A DNA stretch of 64,000 nt. Origin: Candidatus Lightella neohaematopini (GTDB lineage: Bacteria > Pseudomonadota > Gammaproteobacteria > Enterobacterales > Enterobacteriaceae). The position numbers were made by a program, and so were the translations under genes. Position 1 is the first letter of the stretch; each line of letters starts with the position of its first letter. Shown here in pieces: positions 11,628-21,865 of this stretch. The DNA lies in assembly GCA_025728315.1 (NCBI GenBank), contig JAOBJW010000001.1, positions 1-64,000 of the forward strand, read 5' to 3'. Under the pieces are notes generated by a model. That model worked only from the letters and a program-made list of their open reading frames with translations. It was not told the DNA's origin and searched no databases.

Positions 11628-12812
11628 TTAAGAAATAATATTCGTAACTACTCCAGCTCCAACTGTGCGACCACCTTCACGAATTGCAAATCTTAAACCA
11701 TTAGTCATAGCTATAGGAGAAATTAAATTTACAATCATTTTTATATTATCACCAGGCATAACCATCTCAATATCATTAGATAACTCAATACTACCAGTAA
11801 CATCAGTAGTTCTAAAATAGAATTGAGGTTTGTAACCATTAAAAAATGGAGTATGTCTTCCACCTTCATTCTTGTTTAATATATATACCTCTGCTTCAAA
11901 TTTAGTGTATGGTTTAATAGATCCTGGTTTTGATAATACCTGTCCTCGTTCTACTTCCTCACGTTTAGTTCCTCTTAATAATACTCCTATATTTTCTCCT
12001 GCACGTCCTTCATCTAATAATTTACGAAACATTTCTACTCCAGTACAAACAGTACTAATAGTTTTTTTAATACCAACTATTTCTACTTCTTCACCAATTT
12101 TAATTATTCCTTGTTCTACACGTCCAGTTACTACTGTACCTCTACCAGAAATAGAAAATACATCTTCTATAGGTAATAAGAATGGTTTGTCTATATCTCG
12201 TTTAGGTTGAGGAATATAATTATCTAAAGTATTTGCTAACTCTACAATTTTATTTGTCCATATATTATCACCTTCTAGAGCTTTTAAAGCAGAACCTCTA
12301 ATAATTGGAGTATTATCACCAGGAAAATCATATTGTGATAATAATTCTCTAACTTCCATTTCTACTAACTCTAATAATTCATTATCTTCTACCATATCAC
12401 ATTTATTCATAAATACAACTATATAAGGTACTCCTACCTGTCTACTTAATAAAATATGTTCTCTTGTTTGGGGCATAGGACCATCTGTAGCTGCGACTAC
12501 TAAAATAGCTCCATCCATTTGAGCTGCTCCAGTAATCATGTTTTTTACATAATCAGCATGACCGGGACAATCAACATGAGCATAATGTCTAATTCTTGTA
12601 TCATATTCTACATGGGAAGTATTAATAGTAATGCCTCTTGCTTTTTCTTCTGGAGCATTATCAATTTGTTCAAAAGCACGAGCTGTACCACCATACATTT
12701 TAGATAAAACAGTGGTTATAGCAGATGTTAGAGTAGTTTTACCATGATCTACATGACCTATTGTACCGACATTAATATGTGGTTTATTTCGACAAAATTT
12801 TTCTTTAGACAC
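11628..12812 (-). CDS. tuf: Elongation factor Tu (single copy in this window)
   Basis: GTPase that delivers aminoacyl-tRNA, 394 aa as in E. coli. GTP motifs are GHVDHGKTT near residue 19, DCPGHADY near 80, NKCD near 135 and SALKALEG near 173; the effector region [11 protein letters not shown] is intact. fusA lies 62 nt upstream as for tufA, and secE follows as for tufB. The gene therefore joins both E. coli contexts and probably derives from tufA/tufB recombination. Its base composition is less degraded than its neighbours', as expected for a highly expressed gene. Confidence 0.99.
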   Translation of the reverse strand: MSKEKFCRNKPHINVGTIGHVDHGKTTLTSAITTVLSKMYGGTARAFEQIDNAPEEKARGITINTSHVEYDTRIRHYAHVDCPGHADYVKNMITGAAQMDGAILVVAATDGPMPQTREHILLSRQVGVPYIVVFMNKCDMVEDNELLELVEMEVRELLSQYDFPGDNTPIIRGSALKALEGDNIWTNKIVELANTLDNYIPQPKRDIDKPFLLPIEDVFSISGRGTVVTGRVEQGIIKIGEEVEIVGIKKTISTVCTGVEMFRKLLDEGRAGENIGVLLRGTKREEVERGQVLSKPGSIKPYTKFEAEVYILNKNEGGRHTPFFNGYKPQFYFRTTDVTGSIELSNDIEMVMPGDNIKMIVNLISPIAMTNGLRFAIREGGRTVGAGVVTNIIS

Positions 12813-12874
12813 GATTAATTCCTTAAATTAAAATTATTAAAATACAATTAAATAAAATAAAATAAAATACATAT

Positions 12875-14977
12875 TTATCTACTACGATTTTCTATTATCG
12901 TCTTAGTAATTTTACTTGGTGTTTCTTGATATTTAAAAAATTCCATAGAGTATGATGCTCTGCCTTGTGTTTGTGAACGTAGAGATGTAGCATAACCAAA
13001 CATTTCTGCAAGTGGTACTTCAGCGTATATAATTTTATTACTATTTAAATCATCTATACTATTAATAATCCCTCTACGTCTATTTAAATCTCCAATAAGA
13101 TCACCCATATAGTTTTCCGGTGTAATAATTTCTATATTCATAATTGGTTCAAGTAATATTGGTTGTGCTTTCATAAAAGCTTCTTTAAAAGCTATAGCGC
13201 TAGCTATTTTAAATGCTATTTCCGATGAGTCAACTTCATGATATGATCCATCAAAAACAGTTACTTTAATATTAACGATCGGATAACCAGCAAGAACACC
13301 ACTACTCATTTGTTCACGAACACCTTTATCTATAGCCGGAATATATTCTTTAGGAATTACTCCACCAACTATTTCATTTATAAATTCATAATTTTTTTCT
13401 CTAGATTTGATTGGTTCAATACGTAACCAAACATGACCAAATTGACCTCTACCTCCAGACTGACGAATAAATTTTCCTTCTTGCTTAACCATTTTTTTTA
13501 TAGTTTCTCTATATGATACTTGAGGTTTACCAATATTAGCGTGCACATCAAACTCACGATACATACGATCAACTAAAATTTCTAAATGCAATTCACCCAT
13601 ACCAGAAATAATAGTTTGACCAGATTCATGATCAATACAAAATTTAAAAGATGGATCCTCTTGTGTAAGACGAATTAAAGCAGAACTCATTTTTTCTTGA
13701 TCAACTTTAGTTTTTGGTTCTAATGATAAAGATATAACTGGTTCAGGAAATTCTATATTCTCCAAAATAATTGGATAATTTGGACTACATAATGTATCTC
13801 CAGTAGAGATGTTTTTTAGACCTATTGCTGCTGCAATATCACCAGCTCTAACTTCCTTTATTTCATCTCTTTTATTAGCATGCATTTGTACAATACGACC
13901 AAGTCTTTCTTGTTTATTTTTTGTTGAATTAAGTAACACCTGACCAGACTTTATAACTCCAGAATAGACTCTAAAAAATGTTAAATTACCTACAAATTGA
14001 TCATTAGCTATTTTAAAAGCTAGCGCAGAAAATGGCTCATTATCTTTTGGAAGACGAAAAGTATTAGTTTCCTTATCCATAAGGACTCCATTGATATTTT
14101 TAATATCATTAGGTGATGGTAAATAATCAATTATTGCATCTAACATAGTTTGAATACCCTTATTTTTAAAAGCAGAACCACAAGTAACTACAGTAATTTC
14201 ATTATTTAGTGATCTATAACGCAATGCTTGTTTAATTTCATTCTCATTAAGAGAACCATGTGATAAGTATTTATCCATTAATTTTTCTGAACTTTCCGCT
14301 GCAGATTCTAATAATTTTAAATGTAATGAATATGATAATTCAAATAGCTCTTTAGGTATATCTGTAATACTATATTTAATTCCATAGTCTTTATCTTTCC
14401 AAATAATTGCTTTCATTTTTATTAAATCTATTACTCCAGTAAAATTATCTTCTTTTCCTATAGCTAATTGAATGGGTACAGGATTAGCATTTAATTTATT
14501 TTTTAACTGTTCTATTACTTTTAAATAATCAGCTCCAACACGATCCATTTTATTTATAAAAGCAATTCTAGGTACTTTATATTTATTAACTTGTCTCCAT
14601 ACTGTTTCAGATTGAGGTTGCACTCCACCAACAGCACAGTAAATCATAACAGCACCATCTAATATTCTCATTGATCGTTCTACTTCTACTGTAAAATCTA
14701 CATGTCCAGGAGTATCAATAATATTAATTCTATGCATATCAAATTGATTATATATACCAGACCAAAAACAGGTTGTTGCTGCTGAAGTAATTGTTATACC
14801 TCGTTCTTGTTCTTGTATCATCCAATCCATAGTAGCATCACCATGATGAACTTCTCCAATTTTATGATTTACACCAGTATAAAATAGAATTCTTTCGGTA
14901 GTAGTAGTTTTTCCTGCATCAATATGTGCACTTATACCAATATTACGATATTTAGTAATAGGTGTAACACGACTCAT
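12875..14977 (-). CDS. fusA: Elongation factor G
   Basis: Ribosomal translocase GTPase, 700 aa (E. coli 704). The G domain shows [15 protein letters not shown] near residue 17, DTPGHVDFT near 88 and NKMDRVGAD near 142. Domains II to V follow, with [14 protein letters not shown] and the domain IV segment [15 protein letters not shown]. It lies 32 nt after rpsG and 62 nt before tuf, the str-operon order. No insertions and no frameshifts. Confidence 0.99.
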   Translation of the reverse strand: MSRVTPITKYRNIGISAHIDAGKTTTTERILFYTGVNHKIGEVHHGDATMDWMIQEQERGITITSAATTCFWSGIYNQFDMHRINIIDTPGHVDFTVEVERSMRILDGAVMIYCAVGGVQPQSETVWRQVNKYKVPRIAFINKMDRVGADYLKVIEQLKNKLNANPVPIQLAIGKEDNFTGVIDLIKMKAIIWKDKDYGIKYSITDIPKELFELSYSLHLKLLESAAESSEKLMDKYLSHGSLNENEIKQALRYRSLNNEITVVTCGSAFKNKGIQTMLDAIIDYLPSPNDIKNINGVLMDKETNTFRLPKDNEPFSALAFKIANDQFVGNLTFFRVYSGVIKSGQVLLNSTKNKQERLGRIVQMHANKRDEIKEVRAGDIAAAIGLKNISTGDTLCSPNYPIILENIEFPEPVISLSLEPKTKVDQEKMSSALIRLTQEDPSFKFCIDHESGQTIISGMGELHLEILVDRMYREFDVHANIGKPQVSYRETIKKMVKQEGKFIRQSGGRGQFGHVWLRIEPIKSREKNYEFINEIVGGVIPKEYIPAIDKGVREQMSSGVLAGYPIVNIKVTVFDGSYHEVDSSEIAFKIASAIAFKEAFMKAQPILLEPIMNIEIITPENYMGDLIGDLNRRRGIINSIDDLNSNKIIYAEVPLAEMFGYATSLRSQTQGRASYSMEFFKYQETPSKITKTIIENRSR

Positions 14978-15009
14978 ATCAGTCCTCTTTTAAATAAAAA
15001 AGTATATTA

Positions 15010-15480
15010 TTACCATCTATAATGAGCGAAAGCTTTATTTGCTTCTGCCATACGATGTGTGTCTTCTCGTTTTTTTATCGCTAATCCTTTATTGTTAATA
15101 GCGTCAAATAATTCATTAGCTAAACGAATAGTCATAGATTTATCTTTACGTTTACGAGCAGCAATAACTATCCAGCGCATTGCTAATGTATTTCTTCTAT
15201 TTGTATTAACTTCTACTGGAATTTGATAAGTGGATCCTCCAACTCTTCTTGATTTTATTTCAACAACTGGTCTTACATTAGATAATGCTAATTCTAATAT
15301 CTCTATTGGTTTTTTATCAATTTTTTTTAATAATATGTTTATAGCACTATATAATATCTTTTCTGCAATAGATTTTTTACCATTTTTCATAATGATATTA
15401 ATAAATTTTGCTAAAATTAAAGAATTAAATTTACGATCTGGTAACATAATGTGTTTATTATTCGAACGTCTTCTAGACAT
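15010..15480 (-). CDS. rpsG: 30S ribosomal protein S7
   Basis: Head-nucleating protein of the small subunit, which binds the 3' major domain of 16S rRNA; 156 aa, typical of the family. It begins [20 protein letters not shown] and keeps [21 protein letters not shown] residues (here [18 protein letters not shown]) and the C-terminal [20 protein letters not shown]. Spacers are 61 nt to rpsL and 32 nt to fusA. S7 is the known str-operon repressor in E. coli; I could not verify a target site here. Confidence 0.98.
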   Translation of the reverse strand: MSRRRSNNKHIMLPDRKFNSLILAKFINIIMKNGKKSIAEKILYSAINILLKKIDKKPIEILELALSNVRPVVEIKSRRVGGSTYQIPVEVNTNRRNTLAMRWIVIAARKRKDKSMTIRLANELFDAINNKGLAIKKREDTHRMAEANKAFAHYRW

Positions 15481-15541
15481 TTAATTACCTATTATTATAA
15501 AATAAACTATATTTAAATTTTGTATATTAAATAAATTATAA

Positions 15542-15910
15542 TTAATTTTTTTTAGTACCATATTTTGATCTACCCTTTTTTCGATCTTTAACACCAGAAA
15601 AATCTAATGCTCCTCTTATAGTATGATATCTTACTCCTGGTAAATCTTTCACTCTACCACCTCTAATAAGAACAACTGAATGTTCTTGTAAATTATGACC
15701 TTCTCCACCTATATATGAAGTAACTTCAAAACCATTAGTTAATTTTACACGACATACTTTTCGTAAAGCAGAATTAGGTTTTTTTGGAGTTGTAGTATAA
15801 ACACGAGTACATATTCCTCTCTTTTGTGGGCATTGATTTAGAGCTGGAACATTATTTTTTATATTTTTTATAGATCTTGCTTTACGCACTAACTGATTTA
15901 TAGTAACCAT
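15542..15910 (-). CDS. rpsL: 30S ribosomal protein S12
   Basis: Decoding-centre protein, 122 aa (E. coli 124). I place the start at ATG 15910 ([13 protein letters not shown]), matching the family. An in-frame ATG at 15943 would add eleven unconserved hydrophobic residues. The streptomycin-related segments [13 protein letters not shown] and [13 protein letters not shown] carry the wild-type lysines. It is the first gene of the fused str-rif transcription block. Upstream lies a 183-nt spacer after pabA. Confidence 0.98.
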   Translation of the reverse strand: MVTINQLVRKARSIKNIKNNVPALNQCPQKRGICTRVYTTTPKKPNSALRKVCRVKLTNGFEVTSYIGGEGHNLQEHSVVLIRGGRVKDLPGVRYHTIRGALDFSGVKDRKKGRSKYGTKKN

Positions 15911-15957
15911 AAATATAACCAATTTTAATTTAAAAATTAACACTAATTTTATTATAT

Positions 15958-16030
15958 TTTACAATTATACTAATTAAAATTACTTAATTATTAAGTAAAT
16001 AACTATTATAACATATTTACAATTATACTA
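15958..16030 (-). promoter_or_regulatory. Candidate promoter region of the str-rif block, with a direct repeat and hairpin
   Basis: The 15-mer TTTACAATTATACTA occurs at 15958-15972 and again at 16016-16030. Read on the minus strand each copy contains TATAAT, and a third TATAAT lies at 16005-16010. Between the copies, TTACTTAA (15980-15987) pairs with TTAAGTAA (15991-15998), followed on the minus strand by TTTTAATTAG, a possible weak terminator for the pabA operon. No good -35 hexamer is visible. AT-rich DNA gives such matches by chance, so this is tentative. Confidence 0.3.
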
Positions 16031-16093
16031 CTAGTTAATAAAGGAATATTTATTAATATACTTATTTAACTTTATATAATTTTATTATATTTT

Positions 16094-16678
16094 TTAATAT
16101 TTATGATAAATAAAATTATATAATATCTTTATTCCATATTCACTAAGAATACTTTCTGGATGAAATTGTATTCCATATAATGGTAAGTTACGATGTTTAA
16201 TAGCCATAATTTCTTTATTATTATTGTATATACTCCAAGCATTAATTAATAAATAATCTGGTAAATTTTCTGTAGAAATAGTTAATGAATTATATCTTAC
16301 AGCTTTAAATGGATTATTTATATTATAAAATATGTTACTTCTATTATGAATAATATTGGATTGTTTACCATGCATAATAAAATTTGATTTTATAATTTTT
16401 GCTCCAAATACTTTACCTATTATTTGATGACCTAAACATATTCCTAATATAGGTATAGTATCAGAAAAATATTTTATTATCTTTGAAGATATATTTAATG
16501 AACTAGGTGATCCTGGTCCTGGAAGGATTATTATTTTGTCTGGATGTATATTATTAATATCAGTAATATCTATTGTATCTTGTTTATAAATTAAAACATT
16601 ACTAATACCAATCATCTTAATATAATGATATGTATTCCAATTAAATGAATCATAATTATCTATTAATAATATTTTCAT
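16094..16678 (-). CDS. pabA: Aminodeoxychorismate synthase, glutamine amidotransferase subunit
   Basis: Class I glutamine amidotransferase that gives ammonia to PabB to make aminodeoxychorismate for folate; 194 aa. The catalytic triad is visible as C81 in GICLGHQ, with H173 and E175 in FHPES. The N-terminus MKILLIDNYDSFNWN fits PabA, so I start at ATG 16678; an ATG four codons upstream (16690) is possible. TrpG is the alternative, but the order rpsL-pabA-trpS matches E. coli pabA and no trp genes are near. pabB and pabC are not in the window. Confidence 0.9.
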   Translation of the reverse strand: MKILLIDNYDSFNWNTYHYIKMIGISNVLIYKQDTIDITDINNIHPDKIIILPGPGSPSSLNISSKIIKYFSDTIPILGICLGHQIIGKVFGAKIIKSNFIMHGKQSNIIHNRSNIFYNINNPFKAVRYNSLTISTENLPDYLLINAWSIYNNNKEIMAIKHRNLPLYGIQFHPESILSEYGIKILYNFIYHKY

Positions 16679-16704
16679 ATTATTTACCATATTATTTTAT
16701 TTAA

Positions 16705-17709
16705 CTATTTCATATTAATTACTTTATGTACTTTATTTAAAGTATTTTTAGCTATAATCTTAGCTTTTTTGTTACCACTAATTAATATACTATTTAAATA
16801 TTTTTCCTTATTTCTAATAGAAAAATATTTTTTTTGTATTTTAAATAAAATATTATTAATTTCGTTAGCTACTATTTTTTTAAGCTGTTTATAATTAATA
16901 TTACTAAGATCTTTTTCTAAGTTTATTATATTTATATTAGTAAGTACTGACAGTATGTTTAATAAGTTAGAAATACCTGGTTTATTTTTTAAATCATATT
17001 TTATAATTGGGGGATTGTCAGAATCAGTAATAGCATCATTAATTTTTTTTATAACTAATTCTGGTTTATCAAGTAAAGAAATATAATTATTATTATTAAT
17101 ATCTGATTTAGACATTTTCTTCGTAGGATTAAGTAAAGATGTTATCTTACTTATTTTTGCTATAATAGGTTTAGGTATAGTAAAAATATTTCCATATTTT
17201 TTATTAAAATTTTTTGCTATTTCTCTACTAAATTCTAAATGTTGTTTTTGATCATAACCGACTGGTACATAATTAGTTTGATATAATAATATATCCGATG
17301 TCATTAATATTGGATAAGTAAATAATCCAACTGTAATTTTATTTGATAAATGATGATTATATTTCATATATTTGTTCTTAAATTGTGTCATATGTTTTAA
17401 TTTGTTCCAACTAACATGACAACTAAGTATCCAATGTAATTGACTATGTTCAGCTATTTTAGATTGTAAACAAATAATATTTGTATCAGGATCAACTCCA
17501 CAAGCTAAATATAATGCTAATGTGTTTAATGATAATGTTTTTAAATTATTATAGTTATTGTTGGTAATAGCATGTAGATCAGCTATACAATAAATACACT
17601 TATAAGTACTTTGTATACTTATCCATTGTTTTATTGCACCAATATAATTGCCAATTGTTAAATTATTTGATGGTTGCATAGCACTAAAAACTATATTTTT
17701 AATTGACAT
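16705..17709 (-). CDS. trpS: Tryptophanyl-tRNA synthetase
   Basis: Charges tRNA-Trp, 334 aa, equal to E. coli. Class I signatures are present: QPSNNLTIGNYIGAIKQW (HIGH-type, with TIGN as in E. coli) and PTKKMSKSD (KMSKS). The family segments YLACGVDPDTNIICLQS and QKQHLEFSREIA are also present. It follows rpe by 58 nt and comes before pabA by 26 nt. In E. coli gph lies between rpe and trpS; it is deleted here. Confidence 0.98.
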   Translation of the reverse strand: MSIKNIVFSAMQPSNNLTIGNYIGAIKQWISIQSTYKCIYCIADLHAITNNNYNNLKTLSLNTLALYLACGVDPDTNIICLQSKIAEHSQLHWILSCHVSWNKLKHMTQFKNKYMKYNHHLSNKITVGLFTYPILMTSDILLYQTNYVPVGYDQKQHLEFSREIAKNFNKKYGNIFTIPKPIIAKISKITSLLNPTKKMSKSDINNNNYISLLDKPELVIKKINDAITDSDNPPIIKYDLKNKPGISNLLNILSVLTNINIINLEKDLSNINYKQLKKIVANEINNILFKIQKKYFSIRNKEKYLNSILISGNKKAKIIAKNTLNKVHKVINMK

Positions 17710-17767
17710 AAGCTTTGTAATCTAATATTAAAATTTTATTAATTGTAATAATATTATTGTAAACGTA

Positions 17768-18442
17768 TTATGTATTACTAGTTAATATTTTTGATTTAAT
17801 ATTTTTTATAGTTAGAAAATAATTATTACTATTAAAAATTTCTGATCCAATAACAAAAATGTTTGCTCCCATTTTAGAAATTATCTCTATATTATTTAAC
17901 TTAATACCACCATCAACAGCAATATCAATATCTAAATTATTATTTATTATAATATTATTTAATTGCTGTATTTTATTTAGTACAGATGGTATAAATAATT
18001 GATTACTATATCCTGGATTAACTGACATAATTAATACTAAATCTATTTTATCCATGACATACTCTAAACAAGATAATGGCGTAGCTGGATTAAATGCTAA
18101 TCCAGCTTTACAGCCATAATTTCTAATAATTTGTAATAATTTATCTATATGATTAGTTGCTTCTACGTGAAAAGATATATAATTAGCTCCAGCTTTAACA
18201 AAATCTAATATTAATGATTCTACTGGATTAACCATTAAATGAACATCAATTGGAGTAGTTATGCCATAATTTCTTAATGATTTTAGTACTAATGGTCCAA
18301 TAGTTAAATTAGGTACATAATGATTATCCATAACATCAAAATGTATTAAATCTATTCCTGCTTTTACTACATTTTCTATATCTTGACCAAGAAAAGCAAA
18401 ATTAGCAGAAATAATAGATGCAGAAATCAATATATTTTTCAT
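17768..18442 (-). CDS. rpe: Ribulose-phosphate 3-epimerase
   Basis: Interconverts ribulose 5-phosphate and xylulose 5-phosphate in the pentose phosphate pathway, 224 aa (E. coli 225). TIM-barrel active-site segments are present: LIHFDVMDNHYVPNLTIGP near residue 33, DVHLMVNP near 67, MSVNPGYSNQLFIP near 139 and AVDGGIK near 175. It begins 6 nt after aroB ends, so it is probably cotranscribed with aroK-aroB. E. coli has dam and damX between aroB and rpe; both are missing. Confidence 0.98.
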   Translation of the reverse strand: MKNILISASIISANFAFLGQDIENVVKAGIDLIHFDVMDNHYVPNLTIGPLVLKSLRNYGITTPIDVHLMVNPVESLILDFVKAGANYISFHVEATNHIDKLLQIIRNYGCKAGLAFNPATPLSCLEYVMDKIDLVLIMSVNPGYSNQLFIPSVLNKIQQLNNIIINNNLDIDIAVDGGIKLNNIEIISKMGANIFVIGSEIFNSNNYFLTIKNIKSKILTSNT

Positions 18443-18448
18443 TTTTAT

Positions 18449-19543
18449 TTATATTTTTGAAAGTAAATCTTGTTTACTATCTAAAATAGACTTAATTATT
18501 ATTTTTTTATCTACATTGCAAAATATCTTTGCTGTACCAATACTAACTGGTAATATTAAATTAATACTATCTACATTATTTTTTTTATCATATTTTATAA
18601 TATTAATATAATCGTTAACATTCATATTTTTTGGACCAATTATAGGTAATTTAGCTTTTATTATTAATGATCTAATTAATTTAGCATGTTTAATTTTAAT
18701 TATATTAAGATTTAAAGAAACATAAGTAGCTATAATAATGCCAACAGCAATTGCTGATCCATGAGACCAATAATTATAATTAGTATATTTTTCTATTGCA
18801 TGACCAAAAGTATGTCCAAAATTTAATAATACTCTTGATGTATTATTAATTTTATTTTTATTTATTATATTTACTTTTAATTTACAACAAGTAGTAACAC
18901 ATTGATATAAAAGTTTTAATTTTAACGAAATCAGGTTTTCTAAATTTCTTTTTATCCAAAAGAAAAAATTCTTATCCATTATTATACCATACTTAATAAT
19001 TTCTGACAATCCAGAATAAATTTCCTTTTTTGGTAACGTATTTAAGAAATTTAATCCAATTAATATCAATTTAGGTTCGTAAAATGTACCAATCATATTT
19101 TTACCATACTTATGATTTATAGAATTTTTATTTCCTATACAAGCATCTACTTGAGCAAGTAAAGTAGTAGGAATATGAATAATATCAATCCCCCTTTTAT
19201 AAATTGAAGCAATAAAACCAGATATATCACTTATTACGCCACCACCGAAAGAAACAATAATAGTATTATTGTCATAATTTTTTTTCAAAAGTATTAAAAT
19301 AATATTATTTACTGTTGTCATAGTTTTATATTTTTCACCATCAGGTATAATAATGTATTTTAAATAATTAGTAACACTATCAAATAATTTTTTTAATTTA
19401 CTTAAATATAATGATGCAATTAATTTATTTGTTATAATCAATATTCTTTTATTTTTTATAATATTAAAATTATAATTTAGTTCATTAAATAAATTATTTG
19501 ATATTAAAACATTACATGAATTATATTTTAGTAGTTTTTTCAT
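18449..19543 (-). CDS. aroB: 3-dehydroquinate synthase
   Basis: Second step of the shikimate pathway (DAHP to 3-dehydroquinate), 364 aa (E. coli 362), needing NAD and a divalent metal. The NAD-binding segment SFGGGVISDISGF, the segment IHIPTTLLAQVDACIGNKNS, and metal ligands in SEIIKYGIIMD, FGHTFGHAIEKY and WSHGSAIAVG are all visible. Its ATG overlaps the aroK stop by 4 nt (ATGA), so the two are translationally coupled, as the gene order in E. coli predicts. Confidence 0.98.
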   Translation of the reverse strand: MKKLLKYNSCNVLISNNLFNELNYNFNIIKNKRILIITNKLIASLYLSKLKKLFDSVTNYLKYIIIPDGEKYKTMTTVNNIILILLKKNYDNNTIIVSFGGGVISDISGFIASIYKRGIDIIHIPTTLLAQVDACIGNKNSINHKYGKNMIGTFYEPKLILIGLNFLNTLPKKEIYSGLSEIIKYGIIMDKNFFFWIKRNLENLISLKLKLLYQCVTTCCKLKVNIINKNKINNTSRVLLNFGHTFGHAIEKYTNYNYWSHGSAIAVGIIIATYVSLNLNIIKIKHAKLIRSLIIKAKLPIIGPKNMNVNDYINIIKYDKKNNVDSINLILPVSIGTAKIFCNVDKKIIIKSILDSKQDLLSKI

Positions 19544-20055
19544 AAATTTATCAACTCTATAATATTATTAATAATATCATTAATATTTTTTTTATCTGTA
19601 TTAACTATAAAATCAGAAATTGTTTCATATAAATAATTACGCTTAATTGATAAGTGTTCTAATATAATTTTAGGATTATTTAATTTTAATAATGGTCTAT
19701 CAATGTAATTATTTATCCTTAATAATTGTGATTTAATACTGGTTTTTAAATAAATTATTTTTCCATATAATGGTAAATATTTTAATAAAATTTTTGATTC
19801 TACCACACCACCTCCAGTAGATAATAATATGTTATTTTTTTCTATTAATTTTAGTATTACATTTTCTTCAATTTTTCTAAATATATATTCTCCATTAATA
19901 AAAATTTTACTTATACTAGTCTTAGTAAAATTTTGTATTTCATAATCAGAATCAAAAAATAACATATTTAATTTTTTAGCTAAATAAAATCCAATAGTGG
20001 TTTTACCAGAAAACATTGGTCCTACTAAAAATATATTTCTACTTTTACTTATCAT
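19540..20055 (-). CDS. aroK: Shikimate kinase I
   Basis: Phosphorylates shikimate with ATP, 171 aa (E. coli AroK 173). The P-loop is GPMFSGKTTIG at residues 12-22, with F replacing the usual Gly/Ala and T the usual Ser. The shikimate-binding DSD near residue 36, the FRKIEE arginine, the STGGGVV segment and the lid arginine in DRPLL are present. First gene of the aroK-aroB-rpe-trpS-pabA run. The 168-nt spacer upstream, shared with divergent pckA, is AT-only. Confidence 0.96.
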   Translation of the reverse strand: MISKSRNIFLVGPMFSGKTTIGFYLAKKLNMLFFDSDYEIQNFTKTSISKIFINGEYIFRKIEENVILKLIEKNNILLSTGGGVVESKILLKYLPLYGKIIYLKTSIKSQLLRINNYIDRPLLKLNNPKIILEHLSIKRNYLYETISDFIVNTDKKNINDIINNIIELINL

Positions 20056-20223
20056 AAGTATTAATATATACTAAAAATAATTTTTTATAAAAAATTTATC
20101 TGTACTTAGTTAATAAAAACATTATAGTTTTTAATAAAAATTAGTTAAATTTAACTAATTCGACTAATAATACATTTAATTATATAAGTAAATTTATTAA
20201 TTTTAATTAATTTCCTATTTTTA

Positions 20224-21855
20224 ATGAATTATCATATTCGTACAATGAGTATTAACAATTTAAAAAAAGAAATAGAGAAATACGGCATAAAAAAAATTAA
20301 GAAAATATTGTATAATTCTAATTTTTCTGTACTTCTTAAAGAAGAACAAAATATTAATTGTTCTGATTTAAAAAAAGTATTAACTACTAATTATGGAGCT
20401 ATTTCAATAAATACAGTACCATTTACAGGTAGATTACCATTAGATAAATATATAGTTTGTGATAATAAAACTAAAAATAAAGTTTGGTGGACAATAAATA
20501 ATGGTAATAATAAACCAATAAATATTAATACTTGGTATTTCTTAAAAAAATTAGTTGTTAATCAACTTAGTAACAAAAAAATATTTGTTATGGATTTTTT
20601 TTGTGGTACTGATATACATAATAGATTAAAAATTAGATTTATTACAGAAATACCTTGGCAAGCACATTTTGTAAGAAATATGTTTATTATGCCAAATAAA
20701 AAAGATTTAGAAAAATTTAAACCTGATTTTATTATATTAAATGGAGCCAGATGTAAAAATATAATGTGGAATAAATATAACTTAAATTCAGAAGTATTTA
20801 TTGCTTTTAATTTTACTGAAAATATACAAATTATAGGTGGAACTTTATATAATGGAGAAATAAAAAAAGGAATATTTTTAATTATGAATTATTTCTTACC
20901 ATCTCGTAATGTTTTACCAATGCATTGTGCAGCTAATATAAGTAAAAGTAATAATGTAACTTTATTTTTTGGTTTATCAGGTACCGGAAAAACCACATTA
21001 TCTAACATAAAAAATTATTATTTAATAGGAGATGATGAACATGGTTGGAATAATAATGGTCACGTATTTAATTTTGAGGGCGGATGTTATACTAAAATTA
21101 TGAATTTGACAAATATTAATAATCCAGAAATATTTTCTGCAATAAAAAAAAATGCTATATTAGAAAACGTAGTAGTTTTAGATAACGGTTTTGTAGATTT
21201 TTCAGATAATAAAAATACAGAAAATACTAGAGTATCATTTCCAATTAGTTATATTAGAAAAAAAAATAAATCTGAACTATTTGCAAATAATGTTAAAAAT
21301 ATAATATTTTTGACTGCTGATTATTTTAGAGTATTACCATTAGTATCTATTTTATCATTAGAACAATCTCAATATTATTTTTTATCAGGTTTTACTACAA
21401 AATTATCAAATACAGAATTAAATGTAATTAAACCAACTCCAACATTTTCAGCTTGTTTTTCTGAACCTTTTTTACCACTACATCCAATTATATATACTAA
21501 ACTATTAACTAATCATTTATTAAAAAATAATATTAATGTATTCTTAGTTAATACTGGTTGGGATTATTATGGTAGTCGTATATCTATTAAAAAAACTAAA
21601 ATTATAATAAATAATATATTAAATTTTAATATTAATAAAAAATTGTTAAATATTATACCAATATTTAATTTATTAGTACCTAAATCTTTAGATGGATTAG
21701 ATTCTAACCTATTAGATCCCCGTAATTATTATATAAATAAAGAAGTGTGGCAATATAAAGCAAAAATATTAGCAAGATTATTAAGAAATAATTTTAGCAG
21801 ATTTTTGGATACTGATTTAGGTAAACTAATAATTAAATCTGGACCTGAAATTTAG
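20224..21855 (+). CDS. pckA: Phosphoenolpyruvate carboxykinase (ATP)
   Basis: Converts oxaloacetate and ATP to phosphoenolpyruvate in the cytosol; 543 aa (E. coli 540). Kinase motifs are LFFGLSGTGKTTLS near residue 252, LIGDDEHGW with the metal-binding Asp, and ENTRVSFPI carrying the conserved Arg. Substrate-site segments FTGRLPLDKYIV and FNFEGGCYTK are kept, with small changes (SPK to LPL). It is divergent from aroK and convergent with bioH across a 10-nt gap. Its retention suggests phosphoenolpyruvate is made from C4 acids, plausibly feeding aromatic synthesis. Confidence 0.97.
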   Translation: MNYHIRTMSINNLKKEIEKYGIKKIKKILYNSNFSVLLKEEQNINCSDLKKVLTTNYGAISINTVPFTGRLPLDKYIVCDNKTKNKVWWTINNGNNKPININTWYFLKKLVVNQLSNKKIFVMDFFCGTDIHNRLKIRFITEIPWQAHFVRNMFIMPNKKDLEKFKPDFIILNGARCKNIMWNKYNLNSEVFIAFNFTENIQIIGGTLYNGEIKKGIFLIMNYFLPSRNVLPMHCAANISKSNNVTLFFGLSGTGKTTLSNIKNYYLIGDDEHGWNNNGHVFNFEGGCYTKIMNLTNINNPEIFSAIKKNAILENVVVLDNGFVDFSDNKNTENTRVSFPISYIRKKNKSELFANNVKNIIFLTADYFRVLPLVSILSLEQSQYYFLSGFTTKLSNTELNVIKPTPTFSACFSEPFLPLHPIIYTKLLTNHLLKNNINVFLVNTGWDYYGSRISIKKTKIIINNILNFNINKKLLNIIPIFNLLVPKSLDGLDSNLLDPRNYYINKEVWQYKAKILARLLRNNFSRFLDTDLGKLIIKSGPEI

Positions 21856-21865
21856 TTTTTAATTT

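Noticed and set aside
15911..15943. Longer S12 start at 15943
   Set aside because: The eleven extra residues are hydrophobic and absent from the family; ATG 15910 aligns with the known N-terminus.
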